Of a stretch of DNA of 54,062 bases, positions 9,984 through 17,373 are shown piece after piece. The stretch covers positions 1-54,062 of the forward strand of contig NZ_RAWI01000017.1 in assembly GCF_003612125.1 (NCBI RefSeq), read 5' to 3'. The notes beneath the pieces were generated by a model. It searched no databases, was not told the DNA's origin, and worked only from the letters and a program-made list of their open reading frames with translations. The DNA comes from Corallococcus praedator (lineage in GTDB: Bacteria; Myxococcota; Myxococcia; Myxococcales; Myxococcaceae). Both the position numbers and the translations under genes were made by a program. The stretch's first letter is position 1. Each line of letters starts with the position of its first letter.

Positions 9984-10525
9984 GCGTGGACCTCCCGGCG
10001 CGGCGGGATGGACAGCCCGAAGCGTGGCGAGCGGGCACCCACCGGATGCTCGGCGCGCAGCACGCGGTGCACGAAGTAGCCCAGCATGGACAGCCACTGC
10101 ACCGTCCACAGCCCCACCCGGATGCGGTTCATCCGCATCCACGCGCCCAGCACCTCCGCCAGCCGCTCGGGCGACGTGATGCCGGCCGCCATCTCGTCGT
10201 TGTACGGGAAGATGAAGATGCGCGTGAGCAGCGTGGCCACCACCACGGCCAGCAGCACCATCAACGGATACCACCGCAGCGCGGACCTCCGCTCCCGCCA
10301 CGCCAGCACCACCGCCGACAGCAGCATCACCATCGTCATGCCGGTGAAGAAGCGCGTCGCGGCCTGCACCTGCGGCACGAACTGGAGGTAGTAATTGTCC
10401 ACCGTGAGCTGGGGCGCGATGGGGAACGTGAACAGGATGAGCGACCACCCCGTGCCCAGGTACATGGACACGCACAGGAACAGCAGGCACGCGTTCGCCA
10501 GGTGGAGAAGCTCGCCGCGCTTCAT
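9980..10525 (-). CDS. Small integral membrane protein, DUF1772-like
   Basis: A 181-aa protein with four predicted transmembrane helices (about residues 10-33, 55-75, 82-104, 135-155). The segment TRIFIFPYNDEM followed by a conserved-looking WMRMNRIR resembles DUF1772/anthrone-oxygenase-like membrane proteins, where an Asn/Arg pair lies between the last helices. That assignment is tentative. The start ATG at 10525 overlaps the stop of the acetoacetate-decarboxylase-like gene by 4 bases (ATGA), and its own stop overlaps the patatin start in the same way. Expression is therefore translationally coupled to both neighbours. Confidence 0.8.
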   Translation of the reverse strand: MKRGELLHLANACLLFLCVSMYLGTGWSLILFTFPIAPQLTVDNYYLQFVPQVQAATRFFTGMTMVMLLSAVVLAWRERRSALRWYPLMVLLAVVVATLLTRIFIFPYNDEMAAGITSPERLAEVLGAWMRMNRIRVGLWTVQWLSMLGYFVHRVLRAEHPVGARSPRFGLSIPPRREVHA

Positions 10526-11439
10526 GGCCAGACGCCCTGCGTGCTTTCGGAGATGCTCCGCGTCGACACCCGGGCCCCGTCCGGAGGCGGCATCGGCGTC
10601 TGGTCCTGTCCCAGGTCCACGACGCTCTCCAGCCCTTCCGGATACGTGTCCATGGGCAGCGTGGGCTGGGTGAGGAACCACGCCTCGAAGTGGTCATCCA
10701 GCACGCCGCTCGACGACGGGAAGAACCCGGTGAAGAACGCGCGCGGGGAGATGCTCAGGTCCCGCAGCGCCTGCACGCGCGGGTGGTCCCCCAACTCCAG
10801 CGTGGCCCAGGCCTTGCTCCCGAGCCGGAAGCCGAACCGGCCCCGGAAGTAGATGGTGGACTTCATCAGCATCCCGCGGAACGCGCAGTAGTTCACCGCC
10901 GACGTCCGGATGGGCAGCCACGCGTGCGCCGGCCGTTCAATGCGCACGCGCACCGCCTCCTGGCCTCCTTCCGCGTAGCGGCTGCTGACCGACCCGTCCT
11001 CCATCCGGAAGTCCAGGCGGGCCAGGTGCTTGGGCATGCCCCAGATGCCCTTGCCGCCCTTCACGGACACCTCCGTGTTGACCGGCAGGTCCACCACGTA
11101 CTGCCCCACACCGTAACGCTTGGGGAACAGCAGCGGCAGCAGCGGCGGCGCGGGCCTGCGCCCATGCGTGCACGCCAGCGCGATGCTGAACTCGATGTAC
11201 GCGCCGATGTCCGTCTTCTTGTAGTCGATGACGGAGATGAGCAGCACGCCCTTGTCCCTGGACACGCGCAGCGGGTGCAGTTCATTGCCGGGCAGCAGCG
11301 CGGCCACGCGCCGCGCATCCACCTTGAAGGCGGCCACCAGGGCCGGGGACCCCTGCGAGTTCACCGGCAGCGCGTACGGGATGTCATCCACGCGCGAATA
11401 CCGACCCGACTGCCGCTGGATGCGTCTGGGGAGGAACAT
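10522..11439 (-). CDS. Acetoacetate decarboxylase family protein
   Basis: A 305-aa protein of the acetoacetate decarboxylase (ADC) fold. The segment GIWGMPKHLARLDF (Lys137) matches the ADC active-site stretch G-[FY]-P-K-K-[LV]-A; the first lysine (Schiff base) is kept, the second is His. Other family traits are the early LPVNSQGSPALVAAF strand and the central YIEFSIALAC strand. The C-terminal Pro/Ser-rich 40 residues look disordered. Many family members are not decarboxylases, so the reaction is uncertain. The start ATG at 11439 follows the upstream hydrolase by 13 bases; AGG-rich sequence upstream serves as ribosome site. Confidence 0.8.
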   Translation of the reverse strand: MFLPRRIQRQSGRYSRVDDIPYALPVNSQGSPALVAAFKVDARRVAALLPGNELHPLRVSRDKGVLLISVIDYKKTDIGAYIEFSIALACTHGRRPAPPLLPLLFPKRYGVGQYVVDLPVNTEVSVKGGKGIWGMPKHLARLDFRMEDGSVSSRYAEGGQEAVRVRIERPAHAWLPIRTSAVNYCAFRGMLMKSTIYFRGRFGFRLGSKAWATLELGDHPRVQALRDLSISPRAFFTGFFPSSSGVLDDHFEAWFLTQPTLPMDTYPEGLESVVDLGQDQTPMPPPDGARVSTRSISESTQGVWP

Positions 11440-11452
11440 GGCAGGCCTTTCG

Positions 11453-12505
11453 TCACACCGGGCGATCCAGCTCGGCGAGGAGGAGGGGGAAGACGTCCTG
11501 GGCCGCGTACTTGCCCATGAAGACGTCCAGGTGGCCGTAGCCGGGCAACACGTGCAGCGCGTGCCGGCCTGGTTGGAAGCGGTCCATGTATTCGAAGCTG
11601 CGGCGCTGGCTCTCCGCGAGGAAGCAGCGGTTCTCCTCGCCCGCCAGGAAGACGAAGCGCGCGTCCGTCTGGGGCTCGCGCTCGCCCAGGTCCTCCGGCA
11701 GCGCGGTGAAGTGCTCCACCGGCACCAGGTGGCCCGCGCGCACGCACGCCTCCATCTGCTTGAAGAAGCTGAAGGGCACCGGCCCGAACTCGTGCTGGAG
11801 CCAGTCATGCGTGCGGGCGTTCAGGTTCTCGTGCCGCCACAGCACCGGGAAGCCCGTGCCGTAGGTGAAGCTCGTCCAGCGGCAGACCAGGTTGTCGCAC
11901 TCGTGATGCGTCGCCTTCACCACGCGCGTCAGCGCCCGGGCCGTGCGCGTGGGGCCGCCGAAGGCCCACTGCGGATCCAGGTACGGCGTCAACTGGGAGA
12001 CCAGCGGGACGGCGTAGCGCAGCTTCAGCTTCGCGGACGCGGGCACCACCGGGTGCAGCGACACCGCGTTGCTGACGATGACGTCCACCTCCGGCAGCAG
12101 GCCCGCCACCGCGGCCATCGCGAAGCTGGTGGACCCCTGGCAGTGGATGACCGCCTTGACGGTGTCATGCCCGGTCTCTTCCAGGATGGTGCGGATGGCG
12201 GGCGGGTGGTCCAGCACGGCGGCCTGGTCCAACGTCCATTCGCCGGGCTCCACGTCCATGCTCGCGCGCCAGTTCTCCAGCCACACGTCGTAGCCATCGT
12301 CGATGAGCGCATCCACCACCGTCTGGCGCACGGGTGCGCGGAAGATGTTGCCGCGTACGCCCGCGCCATGCACCAGCACCACCGGCCCCTTGGCCGGCTC
12401 CTCCTGTCCGCGCAGGTGCACCAGGTGCAGCGCGCGACCGTCGCCCGCGAGGAAGGGCACAACCTCCTCGGAGTAACGTGGTGAATGAAACGGTTCGACG
12501 GACAT
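11453..12505 (-). CDS. Alpha/beta hydrolase with cysteine nucleophile
   Basis: A 350-aa alpha/beta-hydrolase-fold protein. The oxyanion region is VLVHGAGV (residues 43-50). The nucleophile elbow reads VIHCQGSTS, so the position normally filled by Ser in G-x-S-x-G is Cys122. The catalytic His is His325 in PGYGHLD. The acid position appears to be Glu in AGEENRCF rather than Asp. Cys nucleophiles occur in dienelactone hydrolases and PHA synthases; the same H-C-x-G elbow is also found, as far as I recall, in hydrolase domains fused to GMC oxidoreductases. First gene of the eight-gene minus-strand run, so its upstream region (12506-12683) should hold the operon promoter, shared with the divergent 116-aa gene. 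Confidence 0.85.
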   Translation of the reverse strand: MSVEPFHSPRYSEEVVPFLAGDGRALHLVHLRGQEEPAKGPVVLVHGAGVRGNIFRAPVRQTVVDALIDDGYDVWLENWRASMDVEPGEWTLDQAAVLDHPPAIRTILEETGHDTVKAVIHCQGSTSFAMAAVAGLLPEVDVIVSNAVSLHPVVPASAKLKLRYAVPLVSQLTPYLDPQWAFGGPTRTARALTRVVKATHHECDNLVCRWTSFTYGTGFPVLWRHENLNARTHDWLQHEFGPVPFSFFKQMEACVRAGHLVPVEHFTALPEDLGEREPQTDARFVFLAGEENRCFLAESQRRSFEYMDRFQPGRHALHVLPGYGHLDVFMGKYAAQDVFPLLLAELDRPV

Positions 12506-12571
12506 GAAGGCGGCCCCCCGTTGAAGCCCACCTCAAAACTGGGGCGGTGCAAGGGGGGTGACAACAGGGGC

Positions 12572-12585
12572 GCACCCCGGGGTGC
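12572..12585. promoter_or_regulatory. Perfect 14-bp palindrome in divergent promoter region
   Basis: GCACCCCGGGGTGC at 12572-12585 is a perfect palindrome lying 67 bases from the start of the alpha/beta hydrolase gene and 99 from the 116-aa gene. It is the only strong dyad in this 178-base divergent region. It could be an operator, or chance in GC-rich DNA. Confidence 0.3.
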
Positions 12586-12683
12586 ACGACCCCTCGCCCT
12601 TCCTGTCCGGAGCCTCGCGGAACGGCGTGGCGCTTCCCCGACACTCCGCCCATGAGCGAGCGCGCGGTGCTAAGGGTGGAGGC

Positions 12684-13034
12684 ATGGACCAGGACACGGG
12701 CTGGAGCGAATACGCGTCGGGCTCGACGCTGGGGGGCGAAGGCAGCCAGGGCGGCATCGTGGTGCGCGACGAGGGCCATCGCGGTGGCAACCTGCGCCTC
12801 ACCTACGAAGCGGATGACGCGCGCTCCTTCCACTCCATCACCAGCGGCATCGCGGGGTGGCTGCGGCATCCGCGCTTCTTCGACAACGCCGACGCGGCGG
12901 CACGCGCCTTCGAGGAGATGAAGCCCGCCCTGGAGGAGCTGGGCGCGAAGCTCTCCGAAGGAGGCCCGCGCTCGACGGCGGACGGCCAGGCGGCGGGTCC
13001 CCTGCTCGCGGCCTTCGTGGTGCGCTTTTCCTGA
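12684..13034 (+). CDS. Hypothetical protein (116 aa)
   Basis: A small soluble protein without signal peptide or membrane segment. Residues 25-55 give a beta-rich part (GGIVVRDEGHRGGNLRLTYE), and residues 60-95 an alpha-helical part with many Ala, Glu and Phe. I recognise no family. The ATG at 12684 is preceded by AAGGGTGGAGG, which decides the start over upstream in-frame codons. The gene is divergent from the lipid-metabolism-like operon and separated from the next gene by 135 bases. Confidence 0.7.
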   Translation: MDQDTGWSEYASGSTLGGEGSQGGIVVRDEGHRGGNLRLTYEADDARSFHSITSGIAGWLRHPRFFDNADAAARAFEEMKPALEELGAKLSEGGPRSTADGQAAGPLLAAFVVRFS

Positions 13035-13090
13035 GCGCCGGTCCCCGCGCGTAAGGGTTGCTTAAGATTCTCTGGCGATAACCCGGTTCG

Positions 13091-13112
13091 CCCTCCGGTC
13101 AGCCCCGGAGGG
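13091..13112 (+). promoter_or_regulatory. 8-bp stem hairpin in the dioxygenase leader
   Basis: CCCTCCGG (13091-13098) pairs perfectly with CCGGAGGG (13105-13112) around a 6-base loop, 57 bases ahead of the dioxygenase start codon. No T-tract follows, so it is more likely an operator, leader structure or terminator for the preceding 116-aa gene than a strong intrinsic terminator. Confidence 0.3.
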
Positions 13113-13169
13113 TCCCGTGAGTGGCACCCCCGCCGCTCCCGGCTCCCCAGCTCCCGGAGGAACCACCGG

Positions 13170-14165
13170 ATGAAGAGCGAAACCCCTCAGGACCTTCTCC
13201 CCAAGGCCCTCACCCGTCGAGGCATGCTGCGCGGCATCGGCCTGACCCTGGCCGCGGTTCCCCTGGGCAAGCTGCTCGTCGCCTGCGGTGGCAGCGAGAC
13301 GGACGACCCGACCGGCGGCGGCACCGACACCGACGCGGGCGTCACGGACCCCGGCGTGTGGGCCACCGGCGGCACCGCGGCGATGACGGCCGCGGCCAGC
13401 TACCCGGATCCGTTCGCCGCCGGCATCGGCACCGTGTGCGCGCTCACCTGCGAGTCCACGCTGGGCCCCTGCTACGCGACGACGGTGGAGCGCAAGGACA
13501 TCAGCGAAGGGCACGACGGTCTGCCCGTGCGGCTGGCGTTCCTCATCGTGGATGAGACGTGCAAGCCCATCCCGAACGCCACGGTGGACATCTGGCACGC
13601 CGCGCCCGAAGGGCTCTACTCCGGCGAGGACGCCAGCGACTTCTGCACCTCCGGCGACCCGGTGGCCCGCGCGGCGCGGTGGTTCCGCGGCGTGCAGACC
13701 ACGGACGCCAACGGCCGGGCGGACTTCGACACGTGCTTCCCCGGTTGGTACAGCAGCCGCACCATCCACATCCACTTCACCGTGCGCGTGGGCGGCCAGG
13801 AGTTCGTCACCTCGCAGCTGTTCTTCGACGACACGCTCAACGACGACATCGTCAACCACCAGCCGCTCTACAACACGCGCGGCGCCCGGGACACGACCAA
13901 CGCGAACGACAACGTCGTCTCCGCGGAGAGCGTGGGCAACTACCTGTTCGCGACCCAGCGCATGGCGGACGGCGCGATGCTGGCCTCCAAGACGCTGATC
14001 ATCCGCTCCTCGCTCGCCAACGAGCAGTGCGCCATCCCGGGCGGCGGTGGCGGAGGCGGCGGGGGTGGCGGTCCCCCGCCGTTCGGTGACGGCGGCATGG
14101 GCCCGCCCCCGGGCGACGGCGGCTTCGGAGGTCCTCCGCCGGGCTTCGACGCCGGGACGCCGTGA
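13170..14165 (+). CDS. Exported intradiol ring-cleavage dioxygenase-like lipoprotein
   Basis: A 331-aa protein of the protocatechuate/catechol intradiol dioxygenase family, which opens catechols with a non-heme Fe(III). The four iron ligands are present as Tyr150 (APEGLY), Tyr194 (PGWYSSR), His200 and His202 (IHIHF). The N-terminus carries a Tat-like twin arginine (TRRGMLRGIGLTLAA) followed by lipobox LVAC (Cys39), so it is probably an exported lipoprotein. The last 60 residues are a Gly/Pro-rich low-complexity tail with a run of about eleven glycines. The ATG at 13170 has GGAGG at 13156-13160. Exported members of this family occur in fungi and many bacteria with unknown physiological substrates. 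The gene is followed by a two-component system. Confidence 0.88.
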   Translation: MKSETPQDLLPKALTRRGMLRGIGLTLAAVPLGKLLVACGGSETDDPTGGGTDTDAGVTDPGVWATGGTAAMTAAASYPDPFAAGIGTVCALTCESTLGPCYATTVERKDISEGHDGLPVRLAFLIVDETCKPIPNATVDIWHAAPEGLYSGEDASDFCTSGDPVARAARWFRGVQTTDANGRADFDTCFPGWYSSRTIHIHFTVRVGGQEFVTSQLFFDDTLNDDIVNHQPLYNTRGARDTTNANDNVVSAESVGNYLFATQRMADGAMLASKTLIIRSSLANEQCAIPGGGGGGGGGGGPPPFGDGGMGPPPGDGGFGGPPPGFDAGTP

Positions 14166-14177
14166 ACCAGGGTGGGT

Positions 14178-14205
14178 GGGAGCCCCGGAAGCCTCCGGGG
14201 CTCCC
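14178..14205 (+). terminator. Strong hairpin between dioxygenase and response-regulator genes
   Basis: A perfect 12-bp stem, GGGAGCCCCGGA (14178-14189) with TCCGGGGCTCCC (14194-14205), closes a 4-base AGCC loop. It starts 13 bases after the dioxygenase stop and ends 23 bases before the response-regulator ATG. There is no T-tract, so it may attenuate or process the transcript instead of fully terminating it. Confidence 0.5.
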
Positions 14206-14227
14206 GGGCCGAAGGGAGCGCTGGCGC

Positions 14228-14917
14228 ATGGGTGACCGCATCCTGCTGGTGGAGGATGACGATCCGCTGGGTTCGCAGATCGTCGGGCACCTGAGGGGCG
14301 CGGGCTTCGAACCGCTCTGGTGGCGCGAGGGCCGCATGCTGGTGGCCGGCGAGCTTCCGGACGTGAGCCTCGTGGTGTTGGACCTGATGCTGCCCGGCAC
14401 CTACGGTCTGGACATGCTCAAGGCACTGCGGACCTTCTCGGAGGTTCCGGTGCTCATCCTGAGCGCGCGCAACGACACGCTGGACAAGGTCCGCTCGCTG
14501 AAGCTGGGCGCGGACGACTACATGACCAAGCCCTTCTGGCCGGAGGAGCTGGTGGAGCGCGTGCGAGCACGCCTGCGCCGCCCCACCCTCCAGAAGGACA
14601 CCCTCCAGAAGGAGCAGGCGGTGGTGGAGGTGGGCCCGCTGAGAATCGACCTCCAGGCGCACGCCGTCCAGGTGCAGGGGCGTCCGGTGGAGCTCACGCG
14701 GGTGGAGTTCGAGCTGCTCGCGGCGCTGGCGCGCAGGCCCCAGGAGGCCGTGACGCGGCAGTGGCTGGTGGAGCACGTGTTGGATCCGGAGCGTGAAGGC
14801 ACGGAGCGCACGCTGGACGTCCACGTCTCGCGGCTGCGGCGCAAGCTGGGCCCGGTGAAGTGCGTGGAGACGGTGTGGGGTGTGGGCTACCGACTGGTCC
14901 CCGGGGAGGATGCGTGA
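14228..14917 (+). CDS. OmpR-family response regulator
   Basis: A 229-aa two-component DNA-binding regulator. The receiver domain (residues 1-120) has the acidic pair at VEDDD, phospho-acceptor Asp52 in VLDLMLPG, Thr/Ser in ILSAR and the Lys of MTKPF. A winged-helix domain (about 135-229) has the typical LTRVEFELLAALARRP and the C-terminal TVWGVGYRLV. The start ATG at 14228 is preferred because it directly precedes the receiver core. Its stop overlaps the sensor-kinase start by 4 bases (GTGA), so the two are a coupled pair. Two tandem QKDTLQKE-like repeats form the linker. Confidence 0.93.
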   Translation: MGDRILLVEDDDPLGSQIVGHLRGAGFEPLWWREGRMLVAGELPDVSLVVLDLMLPGTYGLDMLKALRTFSEVPVLILSARNDTLDKVRSLKLGADDYMTKPFWPEELVERVRARLRRPTLQKDTLQKEQAVVEVGPLRIDLQAHAVQVQGRPVELTRVEFELLAALARRPQEAVTRQWLVEHVLDPEREGTERTLDVHVSRLRRKLGPVKCVETVWGVGYRLVPGEDA

Positions 14918-16467
14918 AGCTGCGACTGCGCCTGGCGCTCACGGCGGTGGCGGTGACGGTGCCCGCGGTGTTCGCGCTGGTGCAGGTGGAGCACTCGGTG
15001 CGCCGGCGCACGACGGATGAGGTCATCGCCGCGTCCGTCCTGACGCAGATGCAATCCGGTGGACGCGAGCGCTGCGAGTCCGCGCCCGACACCTGGATGG
15101 TGCGCACCCGCTCCCAGCGTCCACCGTGGGAGCGCGAGGGTGTCCCCAATCTGGGAGACGGTCCACCGTCGGGCGCACCCAACGGCCCGTCCCCGGGTGA
15201 AGCACCGGGCTCCGGGCCCCGCGAACCGGGCAGCGATGGACCGCCCCGGGGACGCACCGGCGACCGGGGTCCGTTCGGAAGACGGTTGCCGCCGGTGAGC
15301 CTCTTCCCGTTCGACGGCAGGTTCGTGTCGGCCAATGCGCAGGCCCCCGTGCTGGACGACGACCTGCGCGAAGGGGCGCTGGCGGACGGCGTCGGCGTGC
15401 GCCGCTACACGAAGGAGCAGGACGGCGCGCTGGTGCAGGACCTGCTCCTGCGCATGCCCTGGGACGGCGGGCCGTGCGCGTACGTGCTGGCCCGGCGCGT
15501 GGAGCCTGCCGACTCGCCGGAGGTGGGCCTGCCCCCGCTGTACATCTGGGGCGTGCCCACGTTCATCCTGTTGTCCGCGATGGTGTTGGCGCTGGGGCCG
15601 GTGATGCAGCGGCTGCGCCGGCTCACGGAGGAGGTGCGCGCCTCCTCCGGCAGCCACTACCAGCAGCCGGTGACGGTGCGGGGCCACGACGAGATCGCGG
15701 AGCTGGCAAGGGCCTTCCAGGAAGCACGGGCGGAGATCCAGGCCCAGATGGCGCACCAGGAGGCGCGCGAGCAGACGCTGCGCGACTTCCTGGCCAACAC
15801 CACGCACGACGTGATGACGCCGCTGACGGTGCTGCAGGGCCACCTGGCCGCGATGCAGCAGCGGATCCTGGCAGGAGAGCCGCTGGAGCCCACGCTGATG
15901 CACTCCGCGATGAGCGAGGCGCACTACATGGCCTCGCTGGTGCACAACCTGGGAGCGGCCGCGAGGCTGGAGGCCGGAGCCCCCCAGGTGCAGCACGCGC
16001 CGGTGGACCTGAACGCGCTGGTGTCGCGGGTGCTGGGCCGGCACCAGCCCATCGCGAGGCCCCAGCGGATGACCCTGGAGAGCGGCGTGCCGGCGAAGCC
16101 TACGTGGGTGATGGGAGACGAGACGCTGCTGGAGCAGGCGGTGAGCAACGTGGTGCTCAACGGCATCCGCTACGGACGCCTGGACGGCCACGTGGCGGTG
16201 GTGCTGGAGACGACGCGCCAGCAGACCTTCCACCTGCGCGTCATCGACGATGGACCGGGCATTTCGGACGAGGAGCGCTCACGACTCCTGGAGCGCCGCT
16301 TCCGGGGCAACGCGGCCCGCACCCGGGATCCTCAAGGCCAGGGCCTGGGCCTGCACATCGTGCACAACGTCGTGGAGCTGCACGGCTGGACGTTGACCCT
16401 GGCCCCGTCCGAATACGGAGGGCTGGAGGTCGGCTTCACCGGCCCGCTGATGCCGCCCCCAGGCTGA
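14914..16467 (+). CDS. Two-component sensor histidine kinase
   Basis: A 517-aa membrane kinase. TM1 is at residues 5-25 and TM2 at about 210-230 (YIWGVPTFILLSAMVLALG). The periplasmic region between them contains an unusual Pro/Gly-rich low-complexity stretch at about residues 70-125. A HAMP-like segment follows, then the dimerisation/phospho-acceptor helix with His298 (NTTHDVMTPLTVLQGHL), N-box (EQAVSNVVLNGIRYG), G1 (IDDGPGIS) and G2 (GQGLGLHIVHNVVELHG). GTG start at 14914 overlaps the regulator stop. The ligand is unknown; the adjacent exported dioxygenase gene could be the target or the source of the signal (inference). Confidence 0.92.
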   Translation: MKLRLRLALTAVAVTVPAVFALVQVEHSVRRRTTDEVIAASVLTQMQSGGRERCESAPDTWMVRTRSQRPPWEREGVPNLGDGPPSGAPNGPSPGEAPGSGPREPGSDGPPRGRTGDRGPFGRRLPPVSLFPFDGRFVSANAQAPVLDDDLREGALADGVGVRRYTKEQDGALVQDLLLRMPWDGGPCAYVLARRVEPADSPEVGLPPLYIWGVPTFILLSAMVLALGPVMQRLRRLTEEVRASSGSHYQQPVTVRGHDEIAELARAFQEARAEIQAQMAHQEAREQTLRDFLANTTHDVMTPLTVLQGHLAAMQQRILAGEPLEPTLMHSAMSEAHYMASLVHNLGAAARLEAGAPQVQHAPVDLNALVSRVLGRHQPIARPQRMTLESGVPAKPTWVMGDETLLEQAVSNVVLNGIRYGRLDGHVAVVLETTRQQTFHLRVIDDGPGISDEERSRLLERRFRGNAARTRDPQGQGLGLHIVHNVVELHGWTLTLAPSEYGGLEVGFTGPLMPPPG

Positions 16468-16593
16468 GTGGGGGCTGGAGGGGACGAACGAGCGCGCCGC
16501 TTCATAGGCGCCGGGCTCGAAGTGGGCGAGCACGCGGGGCACGACGGCGAGCGCCACCCCCAACACCCCGCCGATGATCCATTGGGTCCGCAT
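16279..16593 (-). CDS. Possible small membrane protein overlapping the kinase 3' end antisense
   Basis: A possible 104-aa product starting at an ATG at 16593. Its first 42 residues lie outside the kinase gene and contain a convincing transmembrane segment (WIIGGVLGVALAVVPRVLAH) preceded by MRTQ. The remainder runs antisense through the last 189 bases of the kinase gene and looks low in quality, as shadows of coding sequence do. Either it is a real small membrane protein with an antisense tail, or the gene is shorter through a sequence error, or it is spurious. No clear ribosome binding site is visible, only AGAAG. Confidence 0.3.
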   Translation of the reverse strand: MRTQWIIGGVLGVALAVVPRVLAHFEPGAYEAARSFVPSSPHSAWGRHQRAGEADLQPSVFGRGQGQRPAVQLHDVVHDVQAQALALRIPGAGRVAPEAALQES

Positions 16594-16670
16594 GGGCCGG
16601 CTTCTACCATCGCCGGGCCCTCTTCCGCGTCCGCCCCACTCCCCCGTGAGGCGGACGCGGTGACGAAGCG

Positions 16671-17243
16671 CTAGCGCGTCGCATCCCGGCGCGCCTGCGT
16701 CCGGCGGCCCTGCGAGGCCCGGTGCGCCTGCGTCTTCATGGACGAGAAGCCCTGCGCCTTGCGCGCCCCGCCCTTCACCTGCCCCCGGCGCGCGTAGCCC
16801 GCGGGCCGCGCCGTCCGCTTCGCCATCGCGGTCTTCTTGCGCAGGGGCGTGGCACGCGTCGCCTTCCTCGCCACGGGCCGCTTGCGCATCGCGGGGCGGG
16901 CCTTGCGCATCGCGGGCCGGGCCTTGCGCATCGCCGCGCGCTCCATCCGGCCCAGCTGCATCTCGAAGCGCGACAGCGCCGTGCGGAACAGCGCCGCCTT
17001 GCGCCGGGTGTTCATGTCCCCTTCCGCCTTGCGGCTGCGCGTGGGGACGCGCTTGCCGGACGCCTCGCGCCGCAGCATGTGCGAGCGCTGCGTGTACTTG
17101 TCCATCATCCCGCGCGCCCGCTTCACCATCCCCTTGAGCTCGCGCTCCGACAGCTCCATGAGGTTTCGCGGCGCACTGGCCAGCACCAGCTTCATCTCGC
17201 GATCGTTCATCAACGCCACACCCGGATCCTTCACCTTGCGCAT
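16671..17243 (-). CDS. Histone-H1-like highly basic protein
   Basis: A 190-aa strongly basic protein. Residues 1-75 form an alpha-helical part (MNDREMKLVLASAPRNLMEL then ELKGMVKRARGMMDKYTQRS) resembling a conserved N-terminal helix bundle. Residues from about 80 onward are Lys/Arg/Ala/Pro-rich with tandem MRKARPA repeats followed by RKATRATPLRKK-like sequence, as in histone H1-like and AlgP-like DNA-binding tails. It should bind nucleic acid non-specifically. The ATG at 17243 is preferred because GGGAGG lies 8 bases upstream; an in-frame ATG at 17279 is less likely. The gene is downstream of an ECF sigma gene on the same strand, 130 bases away. Confidence 0.8.
   Translation of the reverse strand: MRKVKDPGVALMNDREMKLVLASAPRNLMELSERELKGMVKRARGMMDKYTQRSHMLRREASGKRVPTRSRKAEGDMNTRRKAALFRTALSRFEMQLGRMERAAMRKARPAMRKARPAMRKRPVARKATRATPLRKKTAMAKRTARPAGYARRGQVKGGARKAQGFSSMKTQAHRASQGRRTQARRDATR
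16881..16934 (-). repeat. 21-bp tandem repeat inside the basic-protein gene
   Basis: The sequence CTTGCGCATCGC (plus strand) begins at 16881, 16902 and 16923, an exact 21-base period over about 2.6 copies. On the minus strand it encodes the MRKARPA heptads. Copy number may vary between strains. Confidence 0.75.
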
Positions 17244-17373
17244 GTCCGCCCCTCCCTGGGGTTCTCGAAACAGTCGCAACGTTTGGGGTGACCCGCGGCG
17301 GCGGCAAGGCAGACACGGCCCGGGCCTGCTCCACCGCCCATCCCCGCGGACCGGGACGGATGTCCTGCTCAGC

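Noticed and set aside
12575-12600. Resemblance of the GGGGCGCACC region to the CAGGGGCGT elements at 38162 and 38307.
   Set aside because: Only about eight GC-rich bases are shared, expected by chance in this composition.
13058-13082. TTGCTT ... GATAAC as a sigma-70 promoter for the dioxygenase gene.
   Set aside because: The spacer is only 13 bases, too short for a sigma-70 promoter; the resemblance to the promoter at 154-183 covers only the -10 part.
14041-14155. Gly/Pro-rich tail of the dioxygenase as a possible frameshifted artefact.
   Set aside because: The frame stays open to a stop just before the hairpin, codon bias is normal, and such tails are common on exported myxobacterial proteins.
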